Shown: positions 46,933 through 57,813, numbered from the stretch's first letter. The stretch is DNA of 64,000 bases from Campylobacter concisus (GCF_002092855.1 NZ_LVLC01000012.1:186001-250000), one strand, 5' to 3'. The notes: a model not told the origin generated them from the sequence alone. Program-made: numbers and translations.

Positions 46933-48351
46933 TTATATGTAGTAAATTTTTAAATTTCTTGAAATTTTACGAGTTGCTTTTATAAATTTAAGACGCTTTT
47001 TTAGTATCTCTTCTCTACTTTTATAAATTTGCTTGTAAATTTTACTCTCGAGCCTCTCTTTGTCTGGCATTTCTGGAAGTCTTTTAAGGATACCGAGCCA
47101 GACGTCATAGTCTTGAAGACTACCAAAAATTTCTTGCATCTGCTTTAGCTTCTCTTCATACTTTTTAAGCCCTTCAAAATAGAAAATTTCACATAAAAGC
47201 TCGTATGTATATCTCATCTTCTTAAGCTCTATCCTAAGATCATGAAAGCTCTCATTTGGGCAGTCTTGATTTAAGCCTTTTAGCCTTTTTTGAGCTAAAA
47301 CCAAAAGCGTTCTAAGCTTAAACGAACCAAGGCGCGAAAGGCTTACATCAAAGAGTTTTGACTTATAAAATTCACCCTCGTTTAAAAATATCTCCCACTC
47401 TTTTAAAAATGCGTAATTTTCTTCGTCGCCAAGGTAGCTTTTTACATTTTCATACTCTAAATCTAGAGCCTTTTGCACAAAATAGATAGGCTCATTTGCA
47501 TGTTTTTGCTCGTTTAAAAAGCTCAAAAATACATCCAAATCTCGCTTTTTGTTTGTCGAGTTTGCAAGCATTTTAAAATTCTCGCCAAAAAAAAGTGTCA
47601 CTTTCTCATCAAAAACGCCACTAAAAATTTTAAGTAACGATCTAACCTTTCTTAAATTTACGCGAAGCTCATGCAAAACTTCTTCATCTTTGTCTATCAA
47701 ATACTGGCTTTTTAGACTTTTTATTACTTTAAAAATACTAACAAAAAGGACTCTTAGTGCCTCGCCGCTTTTTAGATTTGCAGCAAAATTTGGAAGAATT
47801 TCTTTTCCTTTTATGATCTTATAAGCTCTTTTGTAGTCAATTTCTTCATTTTCATTAGCATGGACGGCAAGAAATTTGTTTTTATATCTTTTATCGCAAG
47901 TTACGTCACTTAGGCAAAAATTTTCTAAAAACGGTGGCAGCTTGAAAAAGACAGCTTCATTTTCATCGCTAAATTCGATTTCAAATGTGCAAAGCCCGTT
48001 TAATTCATTTTTAAAAATATCAATATTGCAAGGATTGTTATTTAGTTTAAAAATGTATCTATCTTTTAAGATGACGCTACCAATGCGATTTTTAAGAGCC
48101 TTTTTAAACTCCGCTTTTTCGCAAAATTCTTCATTTTCTTCTCTGATTAGATCTTTGCCGATCTTTACAGTTTTTATAAATTTATCCTCTTCACTTCGAA
48201 AGCGGATCTCTTTATTTTGCGTTATCTTGGTATAAAATTGAGAAATTTCAAGATGCTTAAAGACTACTCCAGCTTCTTTTAAAAAATCTAGAATTTGAGA
48301 ATTTTTGAGTAAAAATTTACGCTCTATCTCCAAACTCACATTTTTCTCCAA
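46933..48351 (-). CDS. CYTH-CHAD domain protein (inorganic triphosphatase-like)
   Basis: A 472-residue protein. The N-terminal CYTH domain starts with the ExExK-like LEIERKFLL and runs to about residue 165. The C-terminal CHAD domain has the conserved His-containing helices (VLHELRVNLRKVRSLLKIF and FHDLRIELKKMRYTYELL). CYTH enzymes hydrolyse triphosphates with a tunnel fold; CHAD domains bind polyphosphate. A polyphosphate-related role is inference. The gene is 128 nt from perR and leads towards ubiE. Confidence 0.87.
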   Translation of the reverse strand: MEKNVSLEIERKFLLKNSQILDFLKEAGVVFKHLEISQFYTKITQNKEIRFRSEEDKFIKTVKIGKDLIREENEEFCEKAEFKKALKNRIGSVILKDRYIFKLNNNPCNIDIFKNELNGLCTFEIEFSDENEAVFFKLPPFLENFCLSDVTCDKRYKNKFLAVHANENEEIDYKRAYKIIKGKEILPNFAANLKSGEALRVLFVSIFKVIKSLKSQYLIDKDEEVLHELRVNLRKVRSLLKIFSGVFDEKVTLFFGENFKMLANSTNKKRDLDVFLSFLNEQKHANEPIYFVQKALDLEYENVKSYLGDEENYAFLKEWEIFLNEGEFYKSKLFDVSLSRLGSFKLRTLLVLAQKRLKGLNQDCPNESFHDLRIELKKMRYTYELLCEIFYFEGLKKYEEKLKQMQEIFGSLQDYDVWLGILKRLPEMPDKERLESKIYKQIYKSREEILKKRLKFIKATRKISRNLKIYYI

Positions 48352-48449
48352 AATTTTTTGTTTATTTTAGCAAGTTAGTGCTTAAAACAATGAGGAAGAT
48401 GCTAAATTTAGGCTTATTTTAAAAGTATTTTTATTAGGAAAAAAGATGG

Positions 48450-48479
48450 AATTTATGCTGCTAAATAGCAACATAAATT
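48450..48479 (-). terminator. Rho-independent terminator after perR
   Basis: AATTTATG and CATAAATT, then TGCTA and TAGCA with a two-base loop, form a 13-bp stem interrupted by one mismatch. It begins directly after the perR stop and is followed by TTTTTT on the minus strand. Confidence 0.75.
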
Positions 48480-48890
48480 TTATTTACAGTGTTTACAGCT
48501 TTTTACGCTAGCTACGATGTTTAGACGTTCTATTATATTTCCGATCTTCTTTTCTAATGCCTCTTGGTATTTGCCAAGCTCAGCATCATCGTAGCTCACG
48601 TCCTCGACGCTTCCACAGCTTTCACAGACAACATGAATATGTGGATATTCGTAGATGTCGTATCTAGCTTTTTGATTGACGATATTTACTTCAACTACAA
48701 GACCTTCGTCTTTTAAAGTATTTAAATTTTTATAAACTGTCGCAAGAGAAACCGATGGACTCTCTTTTAAAATCTCATCATAAAGCTCATCAATCGTTGG
48801 ATGCGTGTGGCGATCAAGAATTCTTAAAACGCTAAGGCGCTGTGGCGTGACTTTTAGCCCAGATTGCTTTAATAATGATACGTATTGCAT
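48480..48890 (-). CDS. perR: Peroxide stress regulator PerR (Fur family)
   Basis: A 136-residue Fur-family repressor. The winged helix carries TPQRLSVLRIL and PSVSLATVYKNLNTL; the metal site region has HIHVVCESCGSVEDV and the C-terminal CKHCK, i.e. two CxxC motifs for structural zinc. In Campylobacter the 136-residue member is PerR, which controls katA and ahpC. Fur itself is longer (about 157), so PerR is preferred. It is monocistronic with its own terminator. Confidence 0.85.
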   Translation of the reverse strand: MQYVSLLKQSGLKVTPQRLSVLRILDRHTHPTIDELYDEILKESPSVSLATVYKNLNTLKDEGLVVEVNIVNQKARYDIYEYPHIHVVCESCGSVEDVSYDDAELGKYQEALEKKIGNIIERLNIVASVKSCKHCK

Positions 48891-48962
48891 AGTGCTTTTC
48901 CTTGTTTTTATTTTGGCTTATGCTAGCAAAAATAATATTAAACGTTACTTTATTAAATGATA

Positions 48963-50789
48963 TTAATTATTTTCTAGTAAATTTTTGGTAATCTGCTCGG
49001 CACTTATACCAAGGTACTTTTCAACCTCGGCGGTTGAACCATGGGGGATAAATTTATCTTCATACTCAAAGCTAATGACGCTTATATTTGAAATTTTATT
49101 TTCTTGTAAAAATGCACTTACTATCTCGCCAATACCGCCTTTTTTGGCACTATCGCTAAAGATGTACCACTTTTTAGTGCGTTTTGCAAGATCCAGTAAA
49201 AGCTCACTATCAAGCGGCTTTGCAAAGACAAGATCAACCAATATCACATCAAGCTTATCAGCTAGTAAATTTCTAACCAAATTTGCCCTACCAACGCCGT
49301 TGCCATAGCCCAAAAATGCAATATCACTATTTGCATCAGCTAAAATTTCACCATTGCCAAACTCAAGTGGCTTGGCATTAAATTCATCTCTTAAGATAAA
49401 TGCTCCGCGCGGGTATCTAAATGCGCTTACGCCCTTGTAAGAGTAGGCAAATTCCATAACATTTTTCATACTCTCTTCGCATCTTGGGGCAAAGAGAACC
49501 ATATTTGGCACAGCGTTTAAAAAGCTAATATCAAAGGCGCCCTGATGCGTTTCGCCATCCTCGCCCACGATGCCAGCCCTATCCATCGCAAAGGTAATGT
49601 TTAAATTTAAAATAGAAGCGTCATGAATGACCTGATCATAGGCTCTTTGCATGAATGTCGAGTATATTGCAACAAATGGTTTAAACCCCTCTTTTGCCAT
49701 GGCTGACATCGATGTAACTGCATGCTGCTCAGCTATCGCTACGTCCCAAAAACGATCTGGGAATTCTTGTATCAAGGCATCCATACCAGTACCTGTTGGC
49801 ATCGCAGCCGTCACACCAACGATATCGCTATGCTCTCTTGCCATTTTTAAAAGCTGTTCACTAAAGATTGCAGTGGCTGACTTGTTTGACTGTCTTTTTA
49901 TAAATTCGCCACTTTTTAGATCAAATGGCCCGACTCCGTGCCAATTTTCATAATAGCCCTCAGCAAATTCATACCCTTTGCCCTTTAGTGTCTGCACGTG
50001 CACAATGACTGGCTTTTTCATATTTTTAGCAGTTTCAAATGTACTAAGAAGCGCGCCTAAGTCGTGTCCATCAACTGGCCCAATATACTCAAGACCAAGC
50101 TCTTCAAAAAACATGCCAGGAGTGATGAGTCTGATGCCCTCCTCCATGCGTCTAGCCATGTAGGCTGCAGAGTCTGGCATATAGCTTAAAAAGCGCTCAA
50201 CCCTGCCTTTAAATTTTTGATAAAACTGTCCTGCCATCATCTGGCTTAAATACTTGCTAAGTGCGCCTATTGGCTTGCTTATACTCATCTCGTTGTCATT
50301 TAGGATGATGACGCAAGGATATTTTCTATCGCCTAGCTCATTTAGCGCCTCGTAAGCCATGCCGCCACTTAGTGAGCCATCGCCTATGACAGCTACTGGG
50401 ATACGATCTTCGTTTTTAAGTTTTATCGCCTTTGCAGCACCAACTGCTAGAGATATAGAAGTCGAGCTATGTCCTGCCACAAAGTAGTCAAATTTGCTCT
50501 CACTTGGCTTTGTATAGCCACTGATGCCGTTAAATTTTCTAAGCGTATCAAAGCTCTCCCAGCGTCCAGTAAGTAGCTTGTGTGCATAGCTTTGGTGGCT
50601 TACATCGAAGATAAATGGATCTTTTGTCACATCAAAAATTTTATGCATCGCCACAATGATCTCAACTGCACCGATGTTTGAGCTAAGATGACCACCATTT
50701 TTGCTAACAGTGGCTAAAATTTTATCCCTGATGTCATGACAAAGTGCGTTTAGTTCATCAACATCTAAACTTTTAACGTCTTTATTCAT
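48963..50789 (-). CDS. dxs: 1-deoxy-D-xylulose-5-phosphate synthase Dxs
   Basis: A 608-residue thiamine diphosphate enzyme. The TPP site has VAVIGDGSLSGGMAYEAL, the transketolase-type central domain AMDRAGIVGEDGETHQGAFD. It makes DXP from pyruvate and glyceraldehyde 3-phosphate, the first step of the MEP isoprenoid pathway. It overlaps fliH by 8 nt, so an essential metabolic gene ends a flagellar operon. Confidence 0.96.
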   Translation of the reverse strand: MNKDVKSLDVDELNALCHDIRDKILATVSKNGGHLSSNIGAVEIIVAMHKIFDVTKDPFIFDVSHQSYAHKLLTGRWESFDTLRKFNGISGYTKPSESKFDYFVAGHSSTSISLAVGAAKAIKLKNEDRIPVAVIGDGSLSGGMAYEALNELGDRKYPCVIILNDNEMSISKPIGALSKYLSQMMAGQFYQKFKGRVERFLSYMPDSAAYMARRMEEGIRLITPGMFFEELGLEYIGPVDGHDLGALLSTFETAKNMKKPVIVHVQTLKGKGYEFAEGYYENWHGVGPFDLKSGEFIKRQSNKSATAIFSEQLLKMAREHSDIVGVTAAMPTGTGMDALIQEFPDRFWDVAIAEQHAVTSMSAMAKEGFKPFVAIYSTFMQRAYDQVIHDASILNLNITFAMDRAGIVGEDGETHQGAFDISFLNAVPNMVLFAPRCEESMKNVMEFAYSYKGVSAFRYPRGAFILRDEFNAKPLEFGNGEILADANSDIAFLGYGNGVGRANLVRNLLADKLDVILVDLVFAKPLDSELLLDLAKRTKKWYIFSDSAKKGGIGEIVSAFLQENKISNISVISFEYEDKFIPHGSTAEVEKYLGISAEQITKNLLENN

Positions 50790-51645
50790 TATTTACCAGC
50801 ATTTTTAGTTTTTCTAGCCTTGTTTGCATAGTCGCATCGATATTGCCACCATCACTTATAATAACCACACCGCCTTTGCTTATAGCATCATCAGCGCTTA
50901 TCTTGACATGTTCATTCTTGCTAAATTGCTCTTTTATATATTCGCTATCTTCGGGATTTACGCGAATTTCTATATTTTTAACATTACTTAGCTCTTTTAT
51001 AAGCGAGCTTGCTAGATGATGAGCGATCTGACTTGAAGAGGTTGAAATTTCTTTATCAATTACTTCTTTTGCGATTTTTATAGCAGTTTGCCCAAGCTCT
51101 TCTTCGATCTTCTTTAAAAACTCATCAAATTTAACGTACTGCTCATCTAGCTTTGCAGCTGAAGCGCTAAATCTAGCCTCAAGCTCATTTATCCTTGCTT
51201 CATTTGCCGAATTTGCTTGGGCGATACCCTCATTTTTACCATCTTCTTTTGCACGAGAAATTTCAGCCTCAAGGCGTTTAGCAAATTCGCTCTCTTGGTT
51301 TTCTATTTGCATTTGAAGTTTGATGATGTTGCTGCTTAGCTCATCTGTTTTTTTAAGCAGTTCTTCGACAAAGCTTGACTCGCCTGCTTGCTGTATTTGT
51401 GGACTTTGAGCCTGAGAAGCAAAGTGGTTTTGTGAGTTTGTCTGCGTTTGGTGGCTAGCTTGAGGAATGAAATTTTCACCCTTTTGCCCAAAATTTTGCT
51501 CACTTAGCTCTTCACTAAGATTATTTTCTTCTATCAATACAGGAGCACTATCTGCAGCTCGCTCTCCAACTCCAAGTACTTTAAATCTGTAATTTTCTAT
51601 AAAGTGAGCTGGAGAAGTTTCACTGGTTATTACGCTGCTTTTCAT
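50782..51645 (-). CDS. fliH: Flagellar assembly protein FliH
   Basis: A 287-residue protein with a Gln/Ser-rich variable N-terminal region, a long coiled coil (about residues 105-190), and a C-terminal V-ATPase subunit E-like part (IAKEVIDKEIS, ISKGGVVIISDGGNIDATMQTRLEKL split over two strands). FliH is the stator of the flagellar export ATPase FliI. fliI is not in the window. The order fliF-fliG-fliH with 1-4 nt overlaps is canonical. Confidence 0.9.
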   Translation of the reverse strand: MKSSVITSETSPAHFIENYRFKVLGVGERAADSAPVLIEENNLSEELSEQNFGQKGENFIPQASHQTQTNSQNHFASQAQSPQIQQAGESSFVEELLKKTDELSSNIIKLQMQIENQESEFAKRLEAEISRAKEDGKNEGIAQANSANEARINELEARFSASAAKLDEQYVKFDEFLKKIEEELGQTAIKIAKEVIDKEISTSSSQIAHHLASSLIKELSNVKNIEIRVNPEDSEYIKEQFSKNEHVKISADDAISKGGVVIISDGGNIDATMQTRLEKLKMLVNNE

Positions 51646-52673
51646 TCTATCATCTCATCTGCTTCGCCGACTTGGAATACACCTTGATCAGCTAGAGTTT
51701 GCACAGTCTCTACTATGCGTCTTTGAGCCTCTTCAACATCTTTTACACGCACTGCGCCAAGATATTGCATCTCCTCTTTGAAGGCTTCTGCTGCACGTTG
51801 AGACATATTTGATAAAAATTTATCCTTTATGCCGTCGCTTGAGCCCTTAAACGCGACCATAAGGTCTTTTTTATCGACATTTTTAAGAATTTCTCTAATC
51901 GCAGTTGCGTTAAGGTTGATAATATCTTCAAATGTAAACATAAGCTCTTTAATCGTTGTTGCAAGCTTATCATCGCTTTGTTCGATGCGTTCGATCGTAC
52001 TTTTGCTGGCTTTTTGCCCAAGTCTATTAAGCACTTCTGCCACAGCTCTTGGACCACCAACTTCGACTTTATATGATGTAAGGCTTTCAAGCTTGCCCTC
52101 AAGCACGGTTGAAACACGCTTAATTACCGATGGACTAATATCACCAAGATTTGCCATTCTAATGACAACTTCGCTTCTCAGCTCATCTGAGAAAAAGCTA
52201 AGCGTTTCAGCAGCGCTCGTTGAGTCCATGTGAGCTAGTATTAGCGCGATGGTTTGAGGGTGCTCTTTTATGATAAAGTCTGCCAGCTGTTGTGGTTTTA
52301 TCTTATCAAGATAGCCAAAGCTTTTTGAGTTTTCCATGCTTTTTGCAAGCTTGTCCAAAATTTTCTGAGCTGCCTCTGGACCAAATGTGCGGTAAAGAAT
52401 TTCTTTTGCGTACTCTAAACCACCACTTCTCATATATTGATTTGACTGCATTAGTGCGTAAAATTCTTCTAGTACGGCACTTGCGACTTGTTTGTCTATG
52501 TTTTTTGCGGTTGCGATATAGCCTGAAATTTCAGTGATGACATCAACATCCATGTGAGAAAATATAAGAGCAGTTGCCTCTTCGCCAAGCTGAATCAGCA
52601 AAATAGCAATCTTTTCAGGCATCGATAGATCATCATAAATCATTTTTTGCTTGTCATTTAGCTTTATTGACAT
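51642..52673 (-). CDS. fliG: Flagellar motor switch protein FliG
   Basis: A 343-residue switch protein. The N-terminal region has EKIAILLIQLGEEATALIF, the middle EHPQTIALILAHM with the HPQT motif, and the C-terminal torque helix region FTFEDIINLNATAIREILK with charged residues. It joins the MS ring (FliF) to the C ring and interacts with the stator. The ATG at 52673 is preferred over the upstream TTG; it overlaps the fliF stop by one base. Confidence 0.96.
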   Translation of the reverse strand: MSIKLNDKQKMIYDDLSMPEKIAILLIQLGEEATALIFSHMDVDVITEISGYIATAKNIDKQVASAVLEEFYALMQSNQYMRSGGLEYAKEILYRTFGPEAAQKILDKLAKSMENSKSFGYLDKIKPQQLADFIIKEHPQTIALILAHMDSTSAAETLSFFSDELRSEVVIRMANLGDISPSVIKRVSTVLEGKLESLTSYKVEVGGPRAVAEVLNRLGQKASKSTIERIEQSDDKLATTIKELMFTFEDIINLNATAIREILKNVDKKDLMVAFKGSSDGIKDKFLSNMSQRAAEAFKEEMQYLGAVRVKDVEEAQRRIVETVQTLADQGVFQVGEADEMIE

Positions 52674-54370
52674 CAAATTTCCTTACGCATATTAAAGTCG
52701 CTGTCATTTTTTACCATATCTTGAAGTAGCATTGCTATCTCTTCATTTCTCTCTGTGATGACCGCTCTCATTTTCTCAAGTAAAACATCGTATTTTAATT
52801 CATCTTCATTAAACTCGCCACTAAGTCCTAGTTGCTCTTCGACCTTTTTGCGAGCAGCTTTGAATTTTTCAAGCGTATCTTCAGCATCTACCTCAATATC
52901 CTCAAGGCCATCTTGAACTTGCTCCTCTTCTTCTTTTGTCTCTTCAAGCATCTTTTGCATAAATGGCACAATGACTTTTTTGTAGAAGATGTAGAGCAAC
53001 AATGCTGCAAAAATATATTTTAGTAGCGGCATAAATGGCACTACATAGTTATTCACAAAGCCATCCATCTTCTCACTAGTGCTTATATCTTTGCCGGTTT
53101 TAAACTCAAAGTTATCTAAACTTACTTCATCGCCCCTATTTTGGTTATAGCCGATTGATTGCTTGATCAAATTTGTGATTGATTCTCTTTGCTCTTTAGA
53201 AAGTGGAGTAAATTCTACCTCACCAGTTGGCTTGCCGTCACTATCTTTTTTACTTTGATAAAGTCCGTCTATAACGACAGCCGCACTCACTCTATTTATG
53301 CTAGCAAACTGCCCTTTGATGCTTGTTACTTTCTTTGAAATTTCATAGTTTGTCTGCTGTGAGCTTTTATTGTATTGCTCTTTTAAAGTACTATCATCAA
53401 GGCCTTGGACAGGGCCAATGTTGCTAACCGCACCTGGGACGCCACCTACTTCATTTGGTGCTGAGCCTTGGCGCTTTTCTTCGATATTACTTTCACTTCT
53501 AACGACGTTATTTGGGTCATAAACCTCGCTTTTTGTATCTTTTTTATCAAAGTCAAAGTCAATATTTACCTTTGCTACGACCTTATCTACTCCGCCCACG
53601 ATAGGAGCTAGCACATTTACGATCTTTTGTTCGTAATTATTTTCAAACTCGCGCTTATAGCGGATCTGCTGAGCTATAGCGTCACTATCAAACTCTCCAT
53701 CTTCATCGCCAAGTGCGACGCCGTCTTGATTGACGATCTTTACATTTTCTGTGCTTAAATTTGTAACAGAGGCAGCGACTAGGTTTTTAATGCCAAAAAT
53801 TTGCTTCGCGTTTAGGCTAACGCCTGGCTTTAACTCAACAACGATAGAAGCTGTTGGAAGTGCTTGACGCTCAGTAAAAACGCTCTCTTTAGGGATAGCG
53901 ATACGAACAGTCGCTTTTTGGATAGAAGAAAGACTCTCGATCGTTCTAGCTAATTCGCCCTCAAGCGCTCTTTGAAATTTTACTCTCTGTTCGGCATCAG
54001 TCGCACCAAATTCTTGCTTATCAAAAATTTCAAAGCCGATTTTGCTCTCTTTTGGTATTCCAAGCGTTGCAACAGCGATACGCTCTTTATAGACATCGCT
54101 CGTTGGCACAAGGATAGTGCCTTCGTTTGCCAATTTATATTTAATTCCATCTTTATTTAGCTGATCAAGTATTAAGGCTGAATCGTTTGGGCTAATGTTT
54201 TCAAAAAGGACGCTATAACCTGCAAAATTTTCATTTTTGCTTTTATAAAGTGTTAAAAATACTAAAAATGCCACGACCAAAACGATCGAGCTAGCTGCAA
54301 CGATTTTTTGCTTTAATGAAAGCTTTTGATAAATTTGACTTATTTGATGAAGTAATGCTTTAAAATCCAT
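52673..54370 (-). CDS. fliF: Flagellar MS-ring protein FliF
   Basis: A 565-residue membrane protein with a transmembrane helix near residues 25-45 and a second near 430-450, enclosing the ring-building domains (SVLFENISPNDSALILDQL, VRIAIPKESVFTERQALPTA). The C-terminal cytoplasmic segment binds FliG. It forms the MS ring, the base of the flagellar motor. It lies 4 nt after hisC. Confidence 0.95.
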   Translation of the reverse strand: MDFKALLHQISQIYQKLSLKQKIVAASSIVLVVAFLVFLTLYKSKNENFAGYSVLFENISPNDSALILDQLNKDGIKYKLANEGTILVPTSDVYKERIAVATLGIPKESKIGFEIFDKQEFGATDAEQRVKFQRALEGELARTIESLSSIQKATVRIAIPKESVFTERQALPTASIVVELKPGVSLNAKQIFGIKNLVAASVTNLSTENVKIVNQDGVALGDEDGEFDSDAIAQQIRYKREFENNYEQKIVNVLAPIVGGVDKVVAKVNIDFDFDKKDTKSEVYDPNNVVRSESNIEEKRQGSAPNEVGGVPGAVSNIGPVQGLDDSTLKEQYNKSSQQTNYEISKKVTSIKGQFASINRVSAAVVIDGLYQSKKDSDGKPTGEVEFTPLSKEQRESITNLIKQSIGYNQNRGDEVSLDNFEFKTGKDISTSEKMDGFVNNYVVPFMPLLKYIFAALLLYIFYKKVIVPFMQKMLEETKEEEEQVQDGLEDIEVDAEDTLEKFKAARKKVEEQLGLSGEFNEDELKYDVLLEKMRAVITERNEEIAMLLQDMVKNDSDFNMRKEI

Positions 54371-54374
54371 ATTC

Positions 54375-55472
54375 CTACTTTAAAATTTGCTTTAATTCTT
54401 CAAAAACTCTATCATTTTGCCAGCTAAGGCCGATGGTGATTCTCACCGCATTTAAGGCGTAGCTTTTTAGATCTCGCAAAATTATACCCTTTTTTAGCAT
54501 CTTTTCGCATATCTGGCTTGATTTTGGCTCGTTAAATTTAAATGTGATGAAATTTGTATAGCTTGGGATAAATTCTATGCCATTTTGCTTTGCAAATTCT
54601 TCATATCTCTTCATCTGCTCGAAGTTATTTTGCATAGTTTTTTGCACAAATTCATCATCACCAAGTGCTACTATCGCCGCTCTTAAGCTTAGAGTTGTGA
54701 TGTTAAACGGAGCTCTTAGTTTTGAAAGAGCGCCTATGGTCTCTTCATTTGCCACGCCGTATCCCACGCGCATGCCACCAAGTGCGTAGGCCTTTGAGAA
54801 TGTTCCAAGATATATGGCATTTTTAAATTTTATCACCTCGCTTGGCTTTATCTCTTTTTTACTATCTTTAAATTTTGCAAATTCGTTGTAGGCACAATCA
54901 AGCACAACAAGCGTATTTTCATCAACGCTTTTTATAAATTTAAAGACCTCATCTGCGTCCAAACACTCACCCAAAGGATTATTTGGCAAGCAAAGAAAGA
55001 TGACTGAAATTTCATCTTTTTTGGCGTTATAAATTTCTAAGAACTCGCTCAAATCATGCTCCATACTCTTTGTGCGGTAAATTTTAGCCCCAGTTTGCTT
55101 TGCATAAATTTCATACATTGCAAAGGTCACACCAGCCATCAAAACGCCACTTTGCTTGTTTGCTTTTGCGTGTAGTGCATACTCTATGATCTGGTCGCTT
55201 CCAGAGCCGATTATTAAATTTTTACTGCTAACATCATATTTTTTAGCCAGCCCTTCTTTTAGTTCAAAATAGCTGTCGTCTGGATATAGATGTGCGTTCT
55301 TAGCGACCTCTTTTAGTGCCTCCTCTACGCGTTTGCTCGTGCCAAAAGGGTTTTCGTTGCTAGCTAGCTTTATCACATCTTTTGCTTCAATGCCAAACTC
55401 TCTAACTACAAGCTCGATCGGCTTTCCAGCCTCGTAATTAACTAAATCATCTAAAAAATCATTAAACTTCAT
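54375..55472 (-). CDS. hisC: Histidinol-phosphate aminotransferase HisC
   Basis: A 365-residue class I/II aminotransferase. It shows [10 protein letters not shown] at about residues 35-44, CLPNNPLGE in the middle and the PLP lysine in [17 protein letters not shown] near residue 225. The family can also act on aromatic acids, and its position right after pheA in a pheA-hisC-fliF run suggests that possibility; histidine biosynthesis is the default reading. Start and pheA stop overlap (TAATG). Confidence 0.9.
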   Translation of the reverse strand: MKFNDFLDDLVNYEAGKPIELVVREFGIEAKDVIKLASNENPFGTSKRVEEALKEVAKNAHLYPDDSYFELKEGLAKKYDVSSKNLIIGSGSDQIIEYALHAKANKQSGVLMAGVTFAMYEIYAKQTGAKIYRTKSMEHDLSEFLEIYNAKKDEISVIFLCLPNNPLGECLDADEVFKFIKSVDENTLVVLDCAYNEFAKFKDSKKEIKPSEVIKFKNAIYLGTFSKAYALGGMRVGYGVANEETIGALSKLRAPFNITTLSLRAAIVALGDDEFVQKTMQNNFEQMKRYEEFAKQNGIEFIPSYTNFITFKFNEPKSSQICEKMLKKGIILRDLKSYALNAVRITIGLSWQNDRVFEELKQILK

Positions 55473-56551
55473 TACTCTTCTCCGTTTAAATAACTTCCTA
55501 ACCAGCTTATCTCAGCGCCACTCTCTTTTGCGAGTTCAAAGGCGTTTTGCACCTTCTCATCGTCGATATGCCCTTCAAAATCAAGATAAAACATTGATTT
55601 AAACTCGCGTTGCTTAATAGGGCGTGACTCAAGTTTTGTGATATTGATATTTTCATTTTTAAAGATAGAAAGCAGATCAGCAAGGCGTCCTGGGCTGTGA
55701 TCAGTCTTTGCAAGGATCGAAGTTTTCGAGTTTTCAACTCTTGCGTTTTTAAAATCGCTTAAAATCAAAAATCTTGTTCTATTTGCCATATTGTCTTCAA
55801 TCGTCTCATAAACTATCGGTACGTTATAAATTTTTGCTGCGATCTTTGAGCAAATGGCGGCTGAGTTTCTATCCATTGATGCCATATATGCAGCTGCTGC
55901 GGTTGATTTTGCTGGAACAAATTCAATTTCATTTAGCATATGATCTTCTAAAAATTTACGGCATTGATTATACCCTTGCGGATGCGAATAAATTCGCTTT
56001 ATCTCTTTTAAATTTTCATTTATGCTAACAAAGCTGTGATGGATATCCACATAAAGCTCAGCAACTATTTTTATATCACTAAATTTACTCAAACAATCAA
56101 GCGTAGCGCCAACAGCGCCTTCAGTGTTGTTTTCAATAGGCACAACGCCGTATTTTGCCTCTTTTTGAGCTAGTTTTGTAAAAACCGCCTCGATAGTCGC
56201 AAGTGGCAAATATGAACTCATCGCACCAAATCTACTCTGAGCCGCCTGATGTGTGTAAGTGCCTTCAGGCCCTAGATAGACGATCTTTTGAGGCATTTCT
56301 AAATTTCTACTTACAGCAAAAATTTCAAGATAAATGGCTTCAATAGCAGCTTTATTTAAGGCTTTATCTTTGCTAAGACTAGTTAGTCGGTTTATGATAG
56401 CTCGCTCACGCTCAGGACGATATATAGGCGTTCCACTAGTTTGTTTTAGCTTGCCGATTTGCTCAACTAAAATCATCCTTTCATTTAGTTTATTTAAGAT
56501 GAGATCATCGATCGCATCGATCTCTTTTCTAAGCTCATTTAGCTCTTGCAT
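55472..56551 (-). CDS. pheA: Bifunctional chorismate mutase / prephenate dehydratase PheA
   Basis: A 359-residue enzyme of phenylalanine synthesis. The chorismate mutase domain begins [20 protein letters not shown], the prephenate dehydratase domain starts [14 protein letters not shown], and the ACT regulatory domain has [21 protein letters not shown] split over two strands. The start at 56551 is preferred because GGAG precedes it; eighteen in-frame codons upstream are inside lysA. It overlaps the end of lysA by 17 nt. Confidence 0.94.
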   Translation of the reverse strand: MQELNELRKEIDAIDDLILNKLNERMILVEQIGKLKQTSGTPIYRPERERAIINRLTSLSKDKALNKAAIEAIYLEIFAVSRNLEMPQKIVYLGPEGTYTHQAAQSRFGAMSSYLPLATIEAVFTKLAQKEAKYGVVPIENNTEGAVGATLDCLSKFSDIKIVAELYVDIHHSFVSINENLKEIKRIYSHPQGYNQCRKFLEDHMLNEIEFVPAKSTAAAAYMASMDRNSAAICSKIAAKIYNVPIVYETIEDNMANRTRFLILSDFKNARVENSKTSILAKTDHSPGRLADLLSIFKNENINITKLESRPIKQREFKSMFYLDFEGHIDDEKVQNAFELAKESGAEISWLGSYLNGEE

Positions 56552-57758
56552 CAGCGCTCTCCAAAAATTCTCTCTCAAGTGCCACGACATCTTCAAAGCT
56601 CTCACGTCTTCTTATCAGCCTATCTTTGCCATCAAGCACGCAAACTTCAGCGGCTCTGTTTCTTGTGTTGTAGTTTGAGCTCATACTAAAACCATAAGCT
56701 CCAGCACCTTTTACCACGATAATATCTCCGCTCTCAGACTCTGGCAACTCTATATCTTTTGCTAAAAAGTCACCACTTTCACAAACTGGACCAACCACGT
56801 CGCAAACACCTAAATTTTTATCTTTTCCGCAAACAAAAATTTCATGATGAGCACCATAAAGGCTTGGTCTAATAAGATCATTCATCGCGCCATCAGTGAT
56901 GACAAATCTCTTTTTGCCGTTAAATTTTTCATATAAAACGCTTGCGACAAAGTAGCCAGCATTACCCACAATAAAGCGTCCTGGCTCGCATACGATAGTC
57001 ACATCTTGACCCTTTAGTGCAGCTAAAATTCCTTGAGCATAGTCATATAAATTTATCTCTTTTTCGTCGTTATAGATGATGCCAAGTCCGCCACCAACAT
57101 CGAAAAATTTGATATCTATCTCAAGTGCTCTTAGCTCTCTTAAAAGCTCACTAACGATATTTGCAGCATCAATTATCGGGCTAAGTGATGTTAGCTGAGA
57201 TCCGATGTGAAAGTGTATGCCAGTTGGCTCAAGAGAGTCTGAAGCTTTAGCGTGGATGTACATTCTTTTAGCTGTTTCGGCATCAACGCCAAATTTATTT
57301 TCATTTAGCCCTGTCGAGATATATGGGTGAGTTTTTGCATCGACACCTGGATTTACCCTAATGCTAATTCTTGCCTTTAAGTTTAGCCCTTTTGCGATCT
57401 TTTCAAGTCTTAAAAGTTCAGCAAAACTCTCGACATTTATGAGTAAAATTTCATTTTTCAAAGCCTCTTTTAGCTCATCATCGCTCTTGCCAACGCCACT
57501 AAAAATGATCTGATATCTCTTTGCACCTGCTAAAAGCGCTCTTTTTACTTCGCCAATGCTAACACAATCAAATCCAGCTCCAAGATCAGCTAGAAATTTT
57601 AAAACACTTAAATTTGAGTTTGCTTTCACCGCATAGCAAATGAGAGATTTTCTAGCAAAAAATGCATTTTTTAGTGCTTCATAGCGGTTTTTTATGTAGT
57701 TAAAATCATAAACGTAAAGTGGGGTTTTGTATCTATTTGCAAGCTCTTTAAAATCCAT
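56535..57758 (-). CDS. lysA: Diaminopimelate decarboxylase LysA
   Basis: A 407-residue fold type III PLP enzyme. The lysine is K45 in CYAVKANSNL; HFHIGSQLTS and the C-terminal GAYGFSMSSNYNTRNR complete the family set. It makes lysine from meso-diaminopimelate. lysA-pheA-hisC form an amino-acid run ahead of the flagellar genes. Confidence 0.96.
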   Translation of the reverse strand: MDFKELANRYKTPLYVYDFNYIKNRYEALKNAFFARKSLICYAVKANSNLSVLKFLADLGAGFDCVSIGEVKRALLAGAKRYQIIFSGVGKSDDELKEALKNEILLINVESFAELLRLEKIAKGLNLKARISIRVNPGVDAKTHPYISTGLNENKFGVDAETAKRMYIHAKASDSLEPTGIHFHIGSQLTSLSPIIDAANIVSELLRELRALEIDIKFFDVGGGLGIIYNDEKEINLYDYAQGILAALKGQDVTIVCEPGRFIVGNAGYFVASVLYEKFNGKKRFVITDGAMNDLIRPSLYGAHHEIFVCGKDKNLGVCDVVGPVCESGDFLAKDIELPESESGDIIVVKGAGAYGFSMSSNYNTRNRAAEVCVLDGKDRLIRRRESFEDVVALEREFLESADARAK

Positions 57759-57813
57759 AAAATAGCCTTTATTAAAATGGCTTGATTTTACAAAAAGCTT
57801 ACCAAAATTTGGC

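Noticed and set aside
48891..48962. A PerR or Fur operator in front of perR
   Set aside because: The stretch is AT-rich with several partial ATTAAT-type palindromes, but none fits a 7-1-7 box well enough to call.
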